The position numbers and the translations under genes were made by a program. Of a stretch of DNA of 17,228 nucleotides, positions 6,691 through 14,597 are shown in pieces. The notes under the pieces are model-generated. The model ran no database searches. It worked only from the letters and a program-made list of their open reading frames with translations, and was not told the DNA's origin. Numbering within the stretch: the first letter of the stretch is position 1; each line of letters begins with the position of its first letter. The DNA comes from JBJHCA01 sp050485785 (GTDB taxonomy: Bacteria; Bacteroidota; Bacteroidia; Chitinophagales; Saprospiraceae), in assembly GCA_050485785.1 (NCBI GenBank), contig JBJHCA010000072.1, positions 1 through 17,228 on the forward strand, read 5' to 3'.

Positions 6691-6705
6691 TGGTAATGAT
6701 TACCA
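6691..6705. promoter_or_regulatory. Perfect 7-1-7 palindrome of Fur/Zur type
   Basis: TGGTAATGATTACCA is a perfect 15-bp 7-1-7 inverted repeat with a central G at 6698. Fur-family operators have this architecture: TGATAATnATTATCA for Fur and TCGTAATnATTACGA for Bacillus Zur. It covers the last codon and stop of the DUF4139 gene. It lies about 60-75 bases upstream of the predicted start of antiporter transcription. Without a flanking T-run it does not read as a terminator. Confidence 0.4.
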
Positions 6706-8298
6706 GGCAATACTCCTGTTACGTGCATACCGTACCGTGTAGCTGAATCTGAGTTCGCGGGATTCACCGGCATTCAGTTCAATATCCCAGCGGATAATTC
6801 CCGTATCGGTATCCAGCTCACCATTATTCATCACTGTATGCCGTACTTCGATATCATCATCGGCTGCCAGCGGCATCTGATCCATCACCTGAATAGAGGC
6901 CAATGTGGTTTTGTTATTTCGTACGGTAATTGACCAGGTGTGTGTTTCTTCCCTGCGGTTAGCTAAAAATCTCCGGGTGCTGCTTTCCGATAGCTTTTCA
7001 CGTTTTACAAATATACCAATATCTGCTCCCAGACTCACTTCCAGGTAATCCTCCGCAGTGTGGGTGTTAATGTGAGTACGGCCAATAAAATCATTGCCAT
7101 GATATATACCGGCTGGTCCTGAAGTCAAATTCAACTGCTCGTACTGATTGATGCGCGCTGACAAATACGCCAAGGTCGAGAACCTGGGTACTATGGTATA
7201 GCGGTATTCCACACCTTCTTCCCTGGTTTCCAGCACCAGAGTATGTACCTGCCCGTTTGACATCACGGAGATGGCATCGCGAAGGGTAAACTCGGTAGTG
7301 GTCAGGTTCTCACTGCTTTGTGCTAGACCAGTTTGAGCATAATCTACTTCAACATCTTCCTGTGCTTTACCCCGGATATTTCTCATGGCGATTTCCGACA
7401 ATGCAGGGGCTGCCATATCCATGGTGGTGCGAACATTAAAGTACCTGAGCCTCCACGGGGTTAAAACAGGTATCACATTGCTCCGGGCGGGATCGCCGGT
7501 GCTCAGGGTCAGATTCACATTCACCCAGTCTTCGCCGGTATTGTTCACTACCTCGCCTTTGTAGTCGATCCGCAACGGTTTATTGATGTCGCTTACTCTG
7601 AAGTCAAAAGTACTGGCCCATGACGCATTGCCCGCCAGATATCGCAATTTGAATCCGGTTTTACCGGCTCTGGTATTGTTGACTTTCACTACAACAGTGT
7701 AGGAGTTTTCGGGCCGGTACCTTTTCTGAAGCTCACCCTGCTGTTGCCTTAGACGGGCCAAACGTTTGTTTCTTTCTTCCATGTCGTGCTGCAGCACTAT
7801 TCGGGCCTGTTTAATATCCGTCAAACGCTGTCTGAAGTATTCAGCCATCTCTCTCAGCCTGTCAGCAGTTACTCCGGTGTGCTGCCCGCCAATGGCTCTG
7901 TTTTGGAGTAAAAGATTTTCCTCCTCATTCATCACTTCTATGCCGGCCCGGTCAAGTTGAAGTTGCCTGGTCAGCTGATCAATCTCTTCCTGCAGGGCAA
8001 TAAATTCCGGCGACCGGGGAAGTTCTGTCAAGAACTCCCGCGTTGCCCTTACACTGGTAATAAGCACATCCGGCCCGGTACCTACCATTACGCTCTGAAT
8101 ATCCAGAAACGGGCTGAGGGCCGTAAAGTGAAGTTCACTGCTGCCTGCTGGCAAATTGATTTCAGCAGTTCGCTCAATAAGTGCTGCCGTGCGGTAAACT
8201 TTAACCGATTGGATTTGAGAACTGACCTGAACGGGGGATGCTTCTGCTCTGATGCAGAAAAACAACAATACGCTGAGTAGAAGGGTAATTTTTCTCAT
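6700..8298 (-). CDS. Exported DUF4140/DUF4139 protein (MuiA-type)
   Basis: Starting at the ATG at 8298 the protein has 532 residues. A longer frame to 8394 would need a GTG and would bury the signal peptide, so it is rejected. Residues 1-20 are a signal peptide (R2-K3, hydrophobic core, A-E-A at 18-20). Residues ~28-125 match DUF4140, and ~100-195 are rich in E, Q, R and L and should form a coiled coil. From ~215 to the end is DUF4139, with the hallmark T-G-E-D-W...L-T-L-S-T-G-D-P at 255-270 and a beta-rich C-terminus. Family members are annotated 'mucoidy inhibitor MuiA' by homology, but their molecular role is unclear. Location is probably periplasmic or surface. The glycosyltransferase stop lies 148 bases upstream, so the gene may have its own promoter. 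Confidence 0.88.
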   Translation of the reverse strand: MRKITLLLSVLLFFCIRAEASPVQVSSQIQSVKVYRTAALIERTAEINLPAGSSELHFTALSPFLDIQSVMVGTGPDVLITSVRATREFLTELPRSPEFIALQEEIDQLTRQLQLDRAGIEVMNEEENLLLQNRAIGGQHTGVTADRLREMAEYFRQRLTDIKQARIVLQHDMEERNKRLARLRQQQGELQKRYRPENSYTVVVKVNNTRAGKTGFKLRYLAGNASWASTFDFRVSDINKPLRIDYKGEVVNNTGEDWVNVNLTLSTGDPARSNVIPVLTPWRLRYFNVRTTMDMAAPALSEIAMRNIRGKAQEDVEVDYAQTGLAQSSENLTTTEFTLRDAISVMSNGQVHTLVLETREEGVEYRYTIVPRFSTLAYLSARINQYEQLNLTSGPAGIYHGNDFIGRTHINTHTAEDYLEVSLGADIGIFVKREKLSESSTRRFLANRREETHTWSITVRNNKTTLASIQVMDQMPLAADDDIEVRHTVMNNGELDTDTGIIRWDIELNAGESRELRFSYTVRYARNRSIAW

Positions 8299-8323
8299 GG
8301 CTGGTGTGTTTGGTTGCACATCC

Positions 8324-8350
8324 AAAACGTGTATCATACTTAAAACGTGT
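8324..8350. repeat. Paired AAAACGTGT direct repeat upstream of the DUF4139 gene
   Basis: AAAACGTGT occurs at 8324-8332 and again at 8342-8350, giving an 18-base period, about 25-50 bases upstream of the DUF4139 start codon. Nearly two helical turns of spacing on the same face would suit a regulator site. No matching -7 box was found. Confidence 0.3.
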
Positions 8351-8446
8351 TGTGGTTTGCTAAAAAACCCGGGATCCGTTGAAGAACATTTCACAACTCC
8401 CGAATAACCGGTGAGCCATTAACCGAATGACATGATTGAGCATGAT

Positions 8447-9598
8447 CTATTTTTGGGATAACATTTTGTTAAATTCCCCAGAAAGTGCTTGTGCAGTATT
8501 GTCCCAGGAAAACTCCTTACCTCTGGCCAAAGCCTTGCTGACCATAGCCACCATGGTCTTGTCATTGCTCATTACCCTTAACATTGCAGCAGCAATGGCT
8601 GATTCACTGTAGGGATCAATCAGCATGGCATGTTGTTGTGTCACTTCATGCATGGCACTGTTGCGGGATGTAATTACTGGCACACCGGCCAGCATGGCAT
8701 TGAGCACCGGAATGCCAAATCCCTCAAACACCGAAGGGTAAACCAGAGCATCGGCAGCACCGATCATTTCAGGTAAATCTTCAGCAGGAACAAAACCCGG
8801 TAGTATGATATCATCCCTGAACGGGCAGTTTTGAATAAACCGGCTGATCTCTCCGGTTTTCCAGGCCATACGGCCTGCCAGTATGAGCTTCACCCGGCCT
8901 GAAAACTGCTGCCTGAGCAGCTCATACGCCTTTAAGAGGGTAAGGATGTTCTTCCTCGGGTGAATGGCACCGGCATAGATGAAATATGGTAAGCCCTCGG
9001 TAAGCCGGGCTCTTGCTTTATTTTTCTGTTCGTTGGAAAGTGGGGCATAGCCCTCATCAGGCCCGTTATGGATCACACTTACCGGAGTTTTAATATCCGG
9101 AAAACTCGTATGGATATCCCGTGCGGTAAATGTGGACACTGCATGCAACCTGTCCGCTTTTTGCAGAAAACGGCGGACATACCTGCGGTAGTACCAAAGA
9201 TTGATCCGGGGCAGCTGTTCGGGAAAGTGAATATAAGCCAGATCGTGAACACTGATCAGCTGAGGCACTTGCGTTCGGAGTGAACCAAAACCATCCGGAG
9301 AGTAAAAAAGGTCTGCTTTTACCTTGTGGAGCATGCGGGGAACACTATAGTCAAACCACCATTTAAACAAAACCGGATGCCTTGCCTGGGGAAAAAGGAT
9401 ACAAGGTTCTACATTGCTATTATAAACAAACTGTGATGAAAAATCTCTGTCAAAAAAAAACCAGAACTGATCTTCAGGTCGCAATGCAACCAGCCGCTTG
9501 CACACTTCATGGGTAAATCGCCCTACACCTTCCATGCCTTCAGGCAACAACAGCCTGGTATTGACGGCAATCTGATATCCTTTTGGCTTATCGGGCAT
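8447..9598 (-). CDS. GT4-family glycosyltransferase
   Basis: This 383-residue cytoplasmic or peripheral GT-B retaining glycosyltransferase (GT4 type) would transfer a sugar from an NDP-sugar to a glycan or lipid acceptor. The N-terminal acceptor domain (~8-195) has the glycine loop M-E-G-V-G-R-F near 22-28 and S-V-H-D-L-A-Y at 116-122. The donor domain (~200-360) has Y-A-G-A-I-H-P-R-K-N at 208-217, with R215/K216 likely contacting donor phosphates, and A-L-V-Y-P-S-V-F-E-G-F-G-I-P at 284-297. The E-x7-E motif is altered: E292 is present but the second position is N300. The gene starts 54 bases after the moxR stop on the same strand and may be co-transcribed with it. Donor and acceptor are unknown. 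Envelope polysaccharide synthesis is the likeliest role. Confidence 0.88.
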   Translation of the reverse strand: MPDKPKGYQIAVNTRLLLPEGMEGVGRFTHEVCKRLVALRPEDQFWFFFDRDFSSQFVYNSNVEPCILFPQARHPVLFKWWFDYSVPRMLHKVKADLFYSPDGFGSLRTQVPQLISVHDLAYIHFPEQLPRINLWYYRRYVRRFLQKADRLHAVSTFTARDIHTSFPDIKTPVSVIHNGPDEGYAPLSNEQKNKARARLTEGLPYFIYAGAIHPRKNILTLLKAYELLRQQFSGRVKLILAGRMAWKTGEISRFIQNCPFRDDIILPGFVPAEDLPEMIGAADALVYPSVFEGFGIPVLNAMLAGVPVITSRNSAMHEVTQQHAMLIDPYSESAIAAAMLRVMSNDKTMVAMVSKALARGKEFSWDNTAQALSGEFNKMLSQK

Positions 9599-9651
9599 AA
9601 GTGTGTGCGTAAGTGGTCATTATCGGATGCGTTCCGGATTATTACGTTACC

Positions 9652-10728
9652 TTAACGGGGCACTTCGAGGCTGTCGATGATCTGACGGACCACATCCAGG
9701 GTGGCTCCGCCCTCCAGTTCTTTTTCGGGTGTAAGTACAATGCGGTGATTGAGTACCGGAAAAGCAACCTCCCGGATGTCGTCGGGTGTTACGAAGTCCC
9801 GGCCGGCCATGGCTGCAGCAACTTTGGCCGTTTTGAGAATAGCCAGTGATGCCCGCGGCGATGCGCCCAGGTAAATGGACGGATGATTGCGGGTTTGCAC
9901 TACCAGCCTGGCAATGTACTGCATCAGTTCTTCCGAAATGTACACCTTCTCCACAATTTTACGGCATTGTAATATATCCTCTGCATTCACCACGGGCATT
10001 ACTTCTTCAGCCACCTGCAGATTAAAATCATTACTAAAACGCTGCAGTATGGTCAATTCTTCGCGCTCGGAAGGGTAGTGGAGCAGTATTCGGAACAAAA
10101 ACCGGTCGAGCTGAGCTTCAGGCAGGCGGTAAGTGCCTTCCTGTTCAATAGGGTTTTGGGTGGCCATCACAAAAAAGGGCTTGTGCATGAGGTAGGTGTG
10201 GCCGTCAATGGTAACCTGCAGTTCTTCCATCACCTCAAAAAGAGCTGCCTGGGTTTTTGCCGGGGAACGGTTGATCTCATCGATGAGTACAAAGTTGGAA
10301 AAAACCGGGCCTTCGCGAAAGGTGAAATCGGTGGAATGAATATCGAAGATCGGGGTGCCCAATACATCGGCCGGCATCAGATCCGGGGTAAACTGTATTC
10401 GCTTGAAGGGCAGATGACAAGCCCTGGCCAGCATTTTTGCAGCCAGCGTTTTAGCAATGCCCGGTACGCCCTCAATGAGTATATGACCACCGGCCAGCAA
10501 TCCGGTAATCATATGCCGTATAAAGGTTTCCTGACCCACAATCACCTTGCTTAACTCGCCTTCCAATGCCGTAACCAGGTTTCTGACCGGTTCCACGTTG
10601 AGGAGGTCGGGCCGCTGCCGGGACCAGGGATCACTTTGATCCGTGTCAGTTTCACGCTCACTGTTGGAAAAGTTGTTGTCCTTCTCTATAGCATCATCGC
10701 GATCTTCATTCAATGTCGATTCGTGCAT
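9652..10728 (-). CDS. MoxR-family AAA+ ATPase
   Basis: This 358-residue AAA+ ATPase of the MoxR (AAA_3) family is thought to act as a chaperone for assembly or activation of partner proteins. Walker A is G87-V-P-G-I-A-K-T94. Walker B is F-V-L-I-D-E at 146-151. Sensor 1 A-T-Q-N-P is at 189-193, and the L-P-E-A-Q-L-D-R-F motif has the likely arginine finger R209. The AAA lid lies at ~280-355. Residues 1-45 form a polar extension rich in D, E, N and S that is longer than usual. The start lies 4 bases after the DUF4350 stop, so the genes are co-transcribed. MoxR genes in Bacteroidota are normally followed by a DUF58 gene; here a glycosyltransferase follows. Confidence 0.94.
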   Translation of the reverse strand: MHESTLNEDRDDAIEKDNNFSNSERETDTDQSDPWSRQRPDLLNVEPVRNLVTALEGELSKVIVGQETFIRHMITGLLAGGHILIEGVPGIAKTLAAKMLARACHLPFKRIQFTPDLMPADVLGTPIFDIHSTDFTFREGPVFSNFVLIDEINRSPAKTQAALFEVMEELQVTIDGHTYLMHKPFFVMATQNPIEQEGTYRLPEAQLDRFLFRILLHYPSEREELTILQRFSNDFNLQVAEEVMPVVNAEDILQCRKIVEKVYISEELMQYIARLVVQTRNHPSIYLGASPRASLAILKTAKVAAAMAGRDFVTPDDIREVAFPVLNHRIVLTPEKELEGGATLDVVRQIIDSLEVPR

Positions 10729-10732
10729 TATG

Positions 10733-12001
10733 TTACTGATTTAAAATAGTTTGTATGTGCTTTCGCAGTTCGGGTAGCCGTGTAGCTTCAGTCAGGCCAT
10801 GATTGCTGTATTGTTGTATGAATTCTGTGGCTTTTTGGATCGTTTCAGGCACCCGCAAGGTTTTTTTACTGATCATTTCAATCTGTTCAGGATCAGCCGG
10901 ATCCCATACCCGGTGATACAAGGCGTAAAAATCACGACTGAAACTGCGGTATAACAAATCAGCCATTTCCCGGGGATCGCCATGGCGAAAGTACAACTCG
11001 CCAATGGTTTGTATGTAATCGAGACCGGTATTTTCCCTCTTTTGTAATACCGGAACCGGACGCTGTCTTCTTTTGGCAGCCAATGCCATAAACAAGAAAA
11101 CTCCTGTCAGCAATAAATACCAGGCATAGCGGAATGATCTTTCGCTAAGTAGTACAGCCAGGGGGCCATGGCCGGGTCTGCGCACCCTTTCGGGCGGCAC
11201 GGTACCTTCCATGCCGAAGTCCTGCAACATGGCACTCTCCATGTCCAGTATGTTTCCTTTATCCCAGTATAAGCGATCATATTGACCGGCTGCTTCAAAT
11301 ACATAGCGCAAATATTCAAAGTTTTCCGGTGCTGACATGTGCAGGTTGGTGAATGCCATGGGATTGGTATGCAGTAACCACTTACCCTGGTCATGCCGGA
11401 TTTCTATCAGGTTCGCTTCTCGTTCAATGCGACCGTGTACAATAATCTCCGGATCACTGATCAGGGTGGGATGAAAAAATATCCAGGCTGTCATTACTTT
11501 CTGATAACCATTGGAATAAAAGCAAGACAGTTCAACGGTTTCATTGTGCCCAACCGGGTAGTAGTGCATAGTCACTTCAGTCGATGTTAGTCTGCTTACC
11601 ATTTGATTCCGGCTAAGTGTATCCGTGTGTGGAGTCAGCATCTGAAGTAAAGCCGTAGGTAAAAACTGCATTGAAATCACTGCTGTGTTACCCTTTTGTA
11701 CAAACTCCGTGAGGGCATACTCATTTTCCCGGTTCCATTTTAATCCGTGCCCCATGGCTACATACACGGCTTGTTCGGAGTCTTGCCCAAGGTACTTGTC
11801 AAGGGAACCTTGAACTTCAGTAAAACTTCCGGCCGGCAAGCTTTGCTGAAGAAGTGCCCGGGTGAAATGCAAATCGTATGGCTGTTGGGCAGATTGGTTG
11901 AAATCAGCCCTCCAGTGGACACCGGGTGAGCGCCAAAAGAAGTAATACAACAATATAATGGCCATTGCAGCCAATAAAATCCATGCCCACCTGCTGCTCA
12001 T
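10733..12001 (-). CDS. DUF4350-containing membrane protein
   Basis: A 422-residue bitopic or hairpin membrane protein. The first hydrophobic helix is at residues 5-22 and a second at ~292-309, so residues ~25-290 should lie on the periplasmic side and ~310-422 in the cytoplasm. Residues ~40-220 fit DUF4350, a domain regularly encoded beside moxR, DUF58 and DUF4129. Recognisable parts are P-Y-D-L-H-F-T-R-A-L near 41-50 and the core strand A-V-Y-V-A-M-G-H near 78-85. The cytoplasmic tail is helical and charged. Its ATG overlaps the upstream DUF4129 stop as ATGA (11998-12001). It is probably part of a membrane complex served by MoxR; molecular function is unknown. Confidence 0.82.
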   Translation of the reverse strand: MSSRWAWILLAAMAIILLYYFFWRSPGVHWRADFNQSAQQPYDLHFTRALLQQSLPAGSFTEVQGSLDKYLGQDSEQAVYVAMGHGLKWNRENEYALTEFVQKGNTAVISMQFLPTALLQMLTPHTDTLSRNQMVSRLTSTEVTMHYYPVGHNETVELSCFYSNGYQKVMTAWIFFHPTLISDPEIIVHGRIEREANLIEIRHDQGKWLLHTNPMAFTNLHMSAPENFEYLRYVFEAAGQYDRLYWDKGNILDMESAMLQDFGMEGTVPPERVRRPGHGPLAVLLSERSFRYAWYLLLTGVFLFMALAAKRRQRPVPVLQKRENTGLDYIQTIGELYFRHGDPREMADLLYRSFSRDFYALYHRVWDPADPEQIEMISKKTLRVPETIQKATEFIQQYSNHGLTEATRLPELRKHIQTILNQ

Positions 12002-12699
12002 TGCTGATTATTGATTTCGGGTATACCCCGGTAAAAATCCTGAAACCGGCTTGCCAGGATGTTATACTCTTGTGCACTTACCGTCCTGTTTCCATATCGG
12101 ATAGCATCAAATATTACAGTTAAGCCATGAAAGTTCTTTTGTGCCCCGGGATGTGAAGCCATTTCACTGACGAATTCACCATTGGGGCGGTAAAGCCGGT
12201 ATTTAATTACGTTATGTGTTGACAAGGTTTTCAGGCATTGAAGGTACCAAAGTCTCACTGCAATATCGTATTGACCCGCATTGACCGCCTTTTGAATTTC
12301 AAGGTTGAGGTCTATACCGGCAATGTTCTCTTCAATGTTTTTGAAATACAATTCCGGTTGATCTTTACTGATCTTGATTTTTTGGTTTCTTTGATGTCTG
12401 CGTATCAACACAATTACACCATACAGCATTAAAGCCAGTATTGCCAGTGCAAGCAAAAACCGAAGCATTGCAATCAGTTCGTTTTCCCCGGATACCTCTT
12501 TGCTGTATTCAATGTTGCGGTCTGTCCCGGTATCTTCCGCAAACGGATCAAATGAGTAATTGTCGCGAAGTTCAAGCCACACAGCGCTGTCCGGTAGCCC
12601 CTGCTCAGCATTTACGGCACCGAGATGCACGGAAAATAGCAGGGCAATGCTAAGGAGCAAAAAGGCCGGGTATATCGATTTAACGGCCATGATTTCCAT
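11998..12699 (-). CDS. DUF4129-containing membrane protein
   Basis: I choose the ATG at 12699 (233 residues), because GGAAG lies 6-10 bases before it. Alternatives are ATG 12717, which overlaps the SpoIIM gene by 38 bases, and ATG 12690. The N-terminus has a signal peptide or first helix (~residues 10-30, cleavage possible after V-N-A). A short acidic periplasmic part follows, then a transmembrane helix at ~77-100 ending in basic R-R-H-Q-R. The cytoplasmic C-terminus carries the DUF4129 pattern A-V-N-A-G-Q-Y-D-I-A-V-R-L-W-Y-L near 138-153, followed by N-G-E-F near 173-176. DUF4129 is often found at the end of transglutaminase-like proteins and beside MoxR operons. The gene overlaps its upstream and downstream partners, so translation is coupled. 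Function is unknown. Confidence 0.82.
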   Translation of the reverse strand: MEIMAVKSIYPAFLLLSIALLFSVHLGAVNAEQGLPDSAVWLELRDNYSFDPFAEDTGTDRNIEYSKEVSGENELIAMLRFLLALAILALMLYGVIVLIRRHQRNQKIKISKDQPELYFKNIEENIAGIDLNLEIQKAVNAGQYDIAVRLWYLQCLKTLSTHNVIKYRLYRPNGEFVSEMASHPGAQKNFHGLTVIFDAIRYGNRTVSAQEYNILASRFQDFYRGIPEINNQQ

Positions 12700-14506
12700 A
12701 ATTTTCTTCCATGGCATCGATAGCCTGATTTAAGCCGGATGCCGAAATGATCTCAAAGGTATGTGCCTGAAGCAGCTCGGCAAAAACTTTACACATCAGT
12801 AAAAAAAACAGTAATGCAATCAGTAACAGCCACCATTCAGCAACAGCAATAAACATTGCTTTCCACGACGGGTCAAAGTGGATGCCCCAGGTGAGCACTT
12901 CCAGCGATAAGCCGACAAATGCTGACCTGGAAATGAGATATAAAAATATCCCCAGCAACAATCCTATCATCAGAAGTGCAAACAATATCCCTGCACCGTG
13001 TTTAAGCGTACCGGCTATTAGTTTTGAAGCTGGGATACTACCGGAAATGCCGTGCCTGAATGCCAGGGCAAGCAGGTATAACACACCGGCAACATACATC
13101 CATACTGCCGTTCCAAACCAGGTGCCGGATGTAAGTGACATGACAATAAACCACGACGAAAAACCCGTACCTGCCATGTACACCCAGGTATTTGCCGGTT
13201 GTTGCTTGATGGGTTTGCTCCTGTAAGGACGAGTCAGCTTGTCCGTATAATGAAGCCAGACCATGACAAAGGCTACCAAAAAGAAAAACAGAAAAGGAAT
13301 GCTTATCTGAAGATCAGCAATCAAAGATTCTTCAATCATAATCCAGTCCGGAAAATAATTGTAAATCAGGAGGCCAATCATAAGCAACACAAAACTCAGT
13401 GATGAATTTACCGACCACTTCAATATTCGCAAAGCATTTCTTCGCATGATGGTAAACCCTGTACTGATGATTTCGCCAATGCTTTTAATGCTGTTAAACT
13501 CGATGGTTTCGGGTTCTCTGGCAGGCAGTGTGGAAAGCAGGCTGGCTTCGTCAAATGCAGTGCGGGAAGCCAGTAACCCGGGATAGATGAAGTAATAAAA
13601 TACCACCAGCCCCAGCGATGTGATGATAAACAGAAATCGCAGCCAGTCGGCTATATCGGTCAACCGGGTAACGAAACCCTCTACAAAACCTGCAATAACA
13701 AACAGAGGCAGCGTGCCTATAAAAATGTAAATGGCTTCCTTGCTGCTCAACTGAAAGGCTTCAAGGCGGGTATGCGTGCCGGGAAAAAGCAAACCCTTGC
13801 CCAGTACCAGCCCGGCCCCACCGGCAATAATAATGGCACTGATCTCCATAGCACCGTGCATGTAAACGGTTAACAGCATTTCGCGCACTATGCCTTCGTC
13901 AAACAATAATTTGTGAAAAGCCGCTATCATCATGGCATTATACAGCAGCACACCCAGGGTGCCCACTGAGGCCAGAATTCCGCAGATAAAAGTGAGAAAA
14001 GCCACCCTGATGTTATTGACGGTGATGGCAAAGCTCATCTCCATGGGAGCCATCGACCTATACACGGCCATGGGATCGCCGGAAGCAATATTTTCCCTGG
14101 TCATGGACACATATTCGTGACCCAGAATTTGCACTACATAATCCGGATTGACCACCCCTGACAAATATCCGGCTAAAAATGCCAGAATAAATACGCCTAG
14201 TGCAAGATACATGGACATTCGGTTTCGATACATGGCCATCGGTATACTGTGCGTCCAAAAGCGGATCCAGACATTGTCCCGGTACTTTCTGGTTTTACTG
14301 AGGTCGTTGTAAACCAGTTGAGAAAGGTAATTGAGATACACCCTTACCGACCGGTTAGGGTAAAATGTACGGGCATAGGCCAGATCACCGGTAATTTTTA
14401 CAAAGGTATGCCAGAACCGACCCGGCTTCTTCTGGTCTGATTTAAGACCCTGCTCAAAGCCCTGCCAGTACTGCTTGTTCTTCTCAATAAATATTTTCTC
14501 TTTCAT
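12680..14506 (-). CDS. SpoIIM-like membrane protein fused to a second polytopic module
   Basis: The start is the ATG at 14506 (608 residues), giving M-K-E-K-I-F-I-E-K-N-K, the usual N-terminus of Bacteroidota SpoIIM-like proteins; the longer frame begins with TTG. Residues ~95-315 form the SpoIIM (PF01944-type) integral membrane domain, with the conserved H217-G-x-x-E221 in Y-M-H-G-A-M-E-I-S-A. Typical Bacteroidota SpoIIM proteins of this locus are about 320 residues. Here a further ~290 residues add some six hydrophobic segments (~366-384, 402-420, 440-460, 465-485, 505-525, 545-575), resembling the separate DUF4013-like or glycerophosphodiesterase-membrane-like protein found beside SpoIIM in other species. 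It therefore looks like a fusion. It heads the operon with DUF4129, DUF4350 and moxR and is divergent from the RDD gene. Despite the family name, sporulation is not implied. Confidence 0.86.
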   Translation of the reverse strand: MKEKIFIEKNKQYWQGFEQGLKSDQKKPGRFWHTFVKITGDLAYARTFYPNRSVRVYLNYLSQLVYNDLSKTRKYRDNVWIRFWTHSIPMAMYRNRMSMYLALGVFILAFLAGYLSGVVNPDYVVQILGHEYVSMTRENIASGDPMAVYRSMAPMEMSFAITVNNIRVAFLTFICGILASVGTLGVLLYNAMMIAAFHKLLFDEGIVREMLLTVYMHGAMEISAIIIAGGAGLVLGKGLLFPGTHTRLEAFQLSSKEAIYIFIGTLPLFVIAGFVEGFVTRLTDIADWLRFLFIITSLGLVVFYYFIYPGLLASRTAFDEASLLSTLPAREPETIEFNSIKSIGEIISTGFTIMRRNALRILKWSVNSSLSFVLLMIGLLIYNYFPDWIMIEESLIADLQISIPFLFFFLVAFVMVWLHYTDKLTRPYRSKPIKQQPANTWVYMAGTGFSSWFIVMSLTSGTWFGTAVWMYVAGVLYLLALAFRHGISGSIPASKLIAGTLKHGAGILFALLMIGLLLGIFLYLISRSAFVGLSLEVLTWGIHFDPSWKAMFIAVAEWWLLLIALLFFLLMCKVFAELLQAHTFEIISASGLNQAIDAMEENYGNHGR

Positions 14507-14597
14507 GGGCATGGTAAGCAAAGGAAACAATTTTCAGGCATTTCTGCTTTCACCGGTGCAGGTATATTTTTACCTTTCCCCGCAGATATTGGCTTCC
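14507..14597. promoter_or_regulatory. Divergent promoter region, SpoIIM operon and RDD gene
   Basis: These 91 bases must hold both promoters. On the plus strand TATATTTT (14563-14570) is one base from TAnnTTTG and is well placed for the RDD start at 14598. On the minus strand TTCCTTTG (14519-14526) is one base off but very close to the SpoIIM ATG. The palindrome CACCGGTG (14551-14558) lies between them. Neither promoter is strong enough to be certain. Confidence 0.35.

Noticed and set aside
8299..8394. N-terminal extension of the DUF4139 protein to a GTG at 8394
   Set aside because: It would place 32 extra residues before a good signal peptide; the ATG at 8298 gives a normal exported protein.
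12680..14506. SpoIIM as a sign of sporulation
   Set aside because: The SpoIIM membrane fold is widespread in non-sporulating Bacteroidota beside moxR and RDD genes; nothing else here relates to spores.
14475..14597. N-terminal extension of the RDD protein to 14475
   Set aside because: It overlaps the SpoIIM start and the shared promoter region; the ATG at 14598 gives the family's typical N-terminus.
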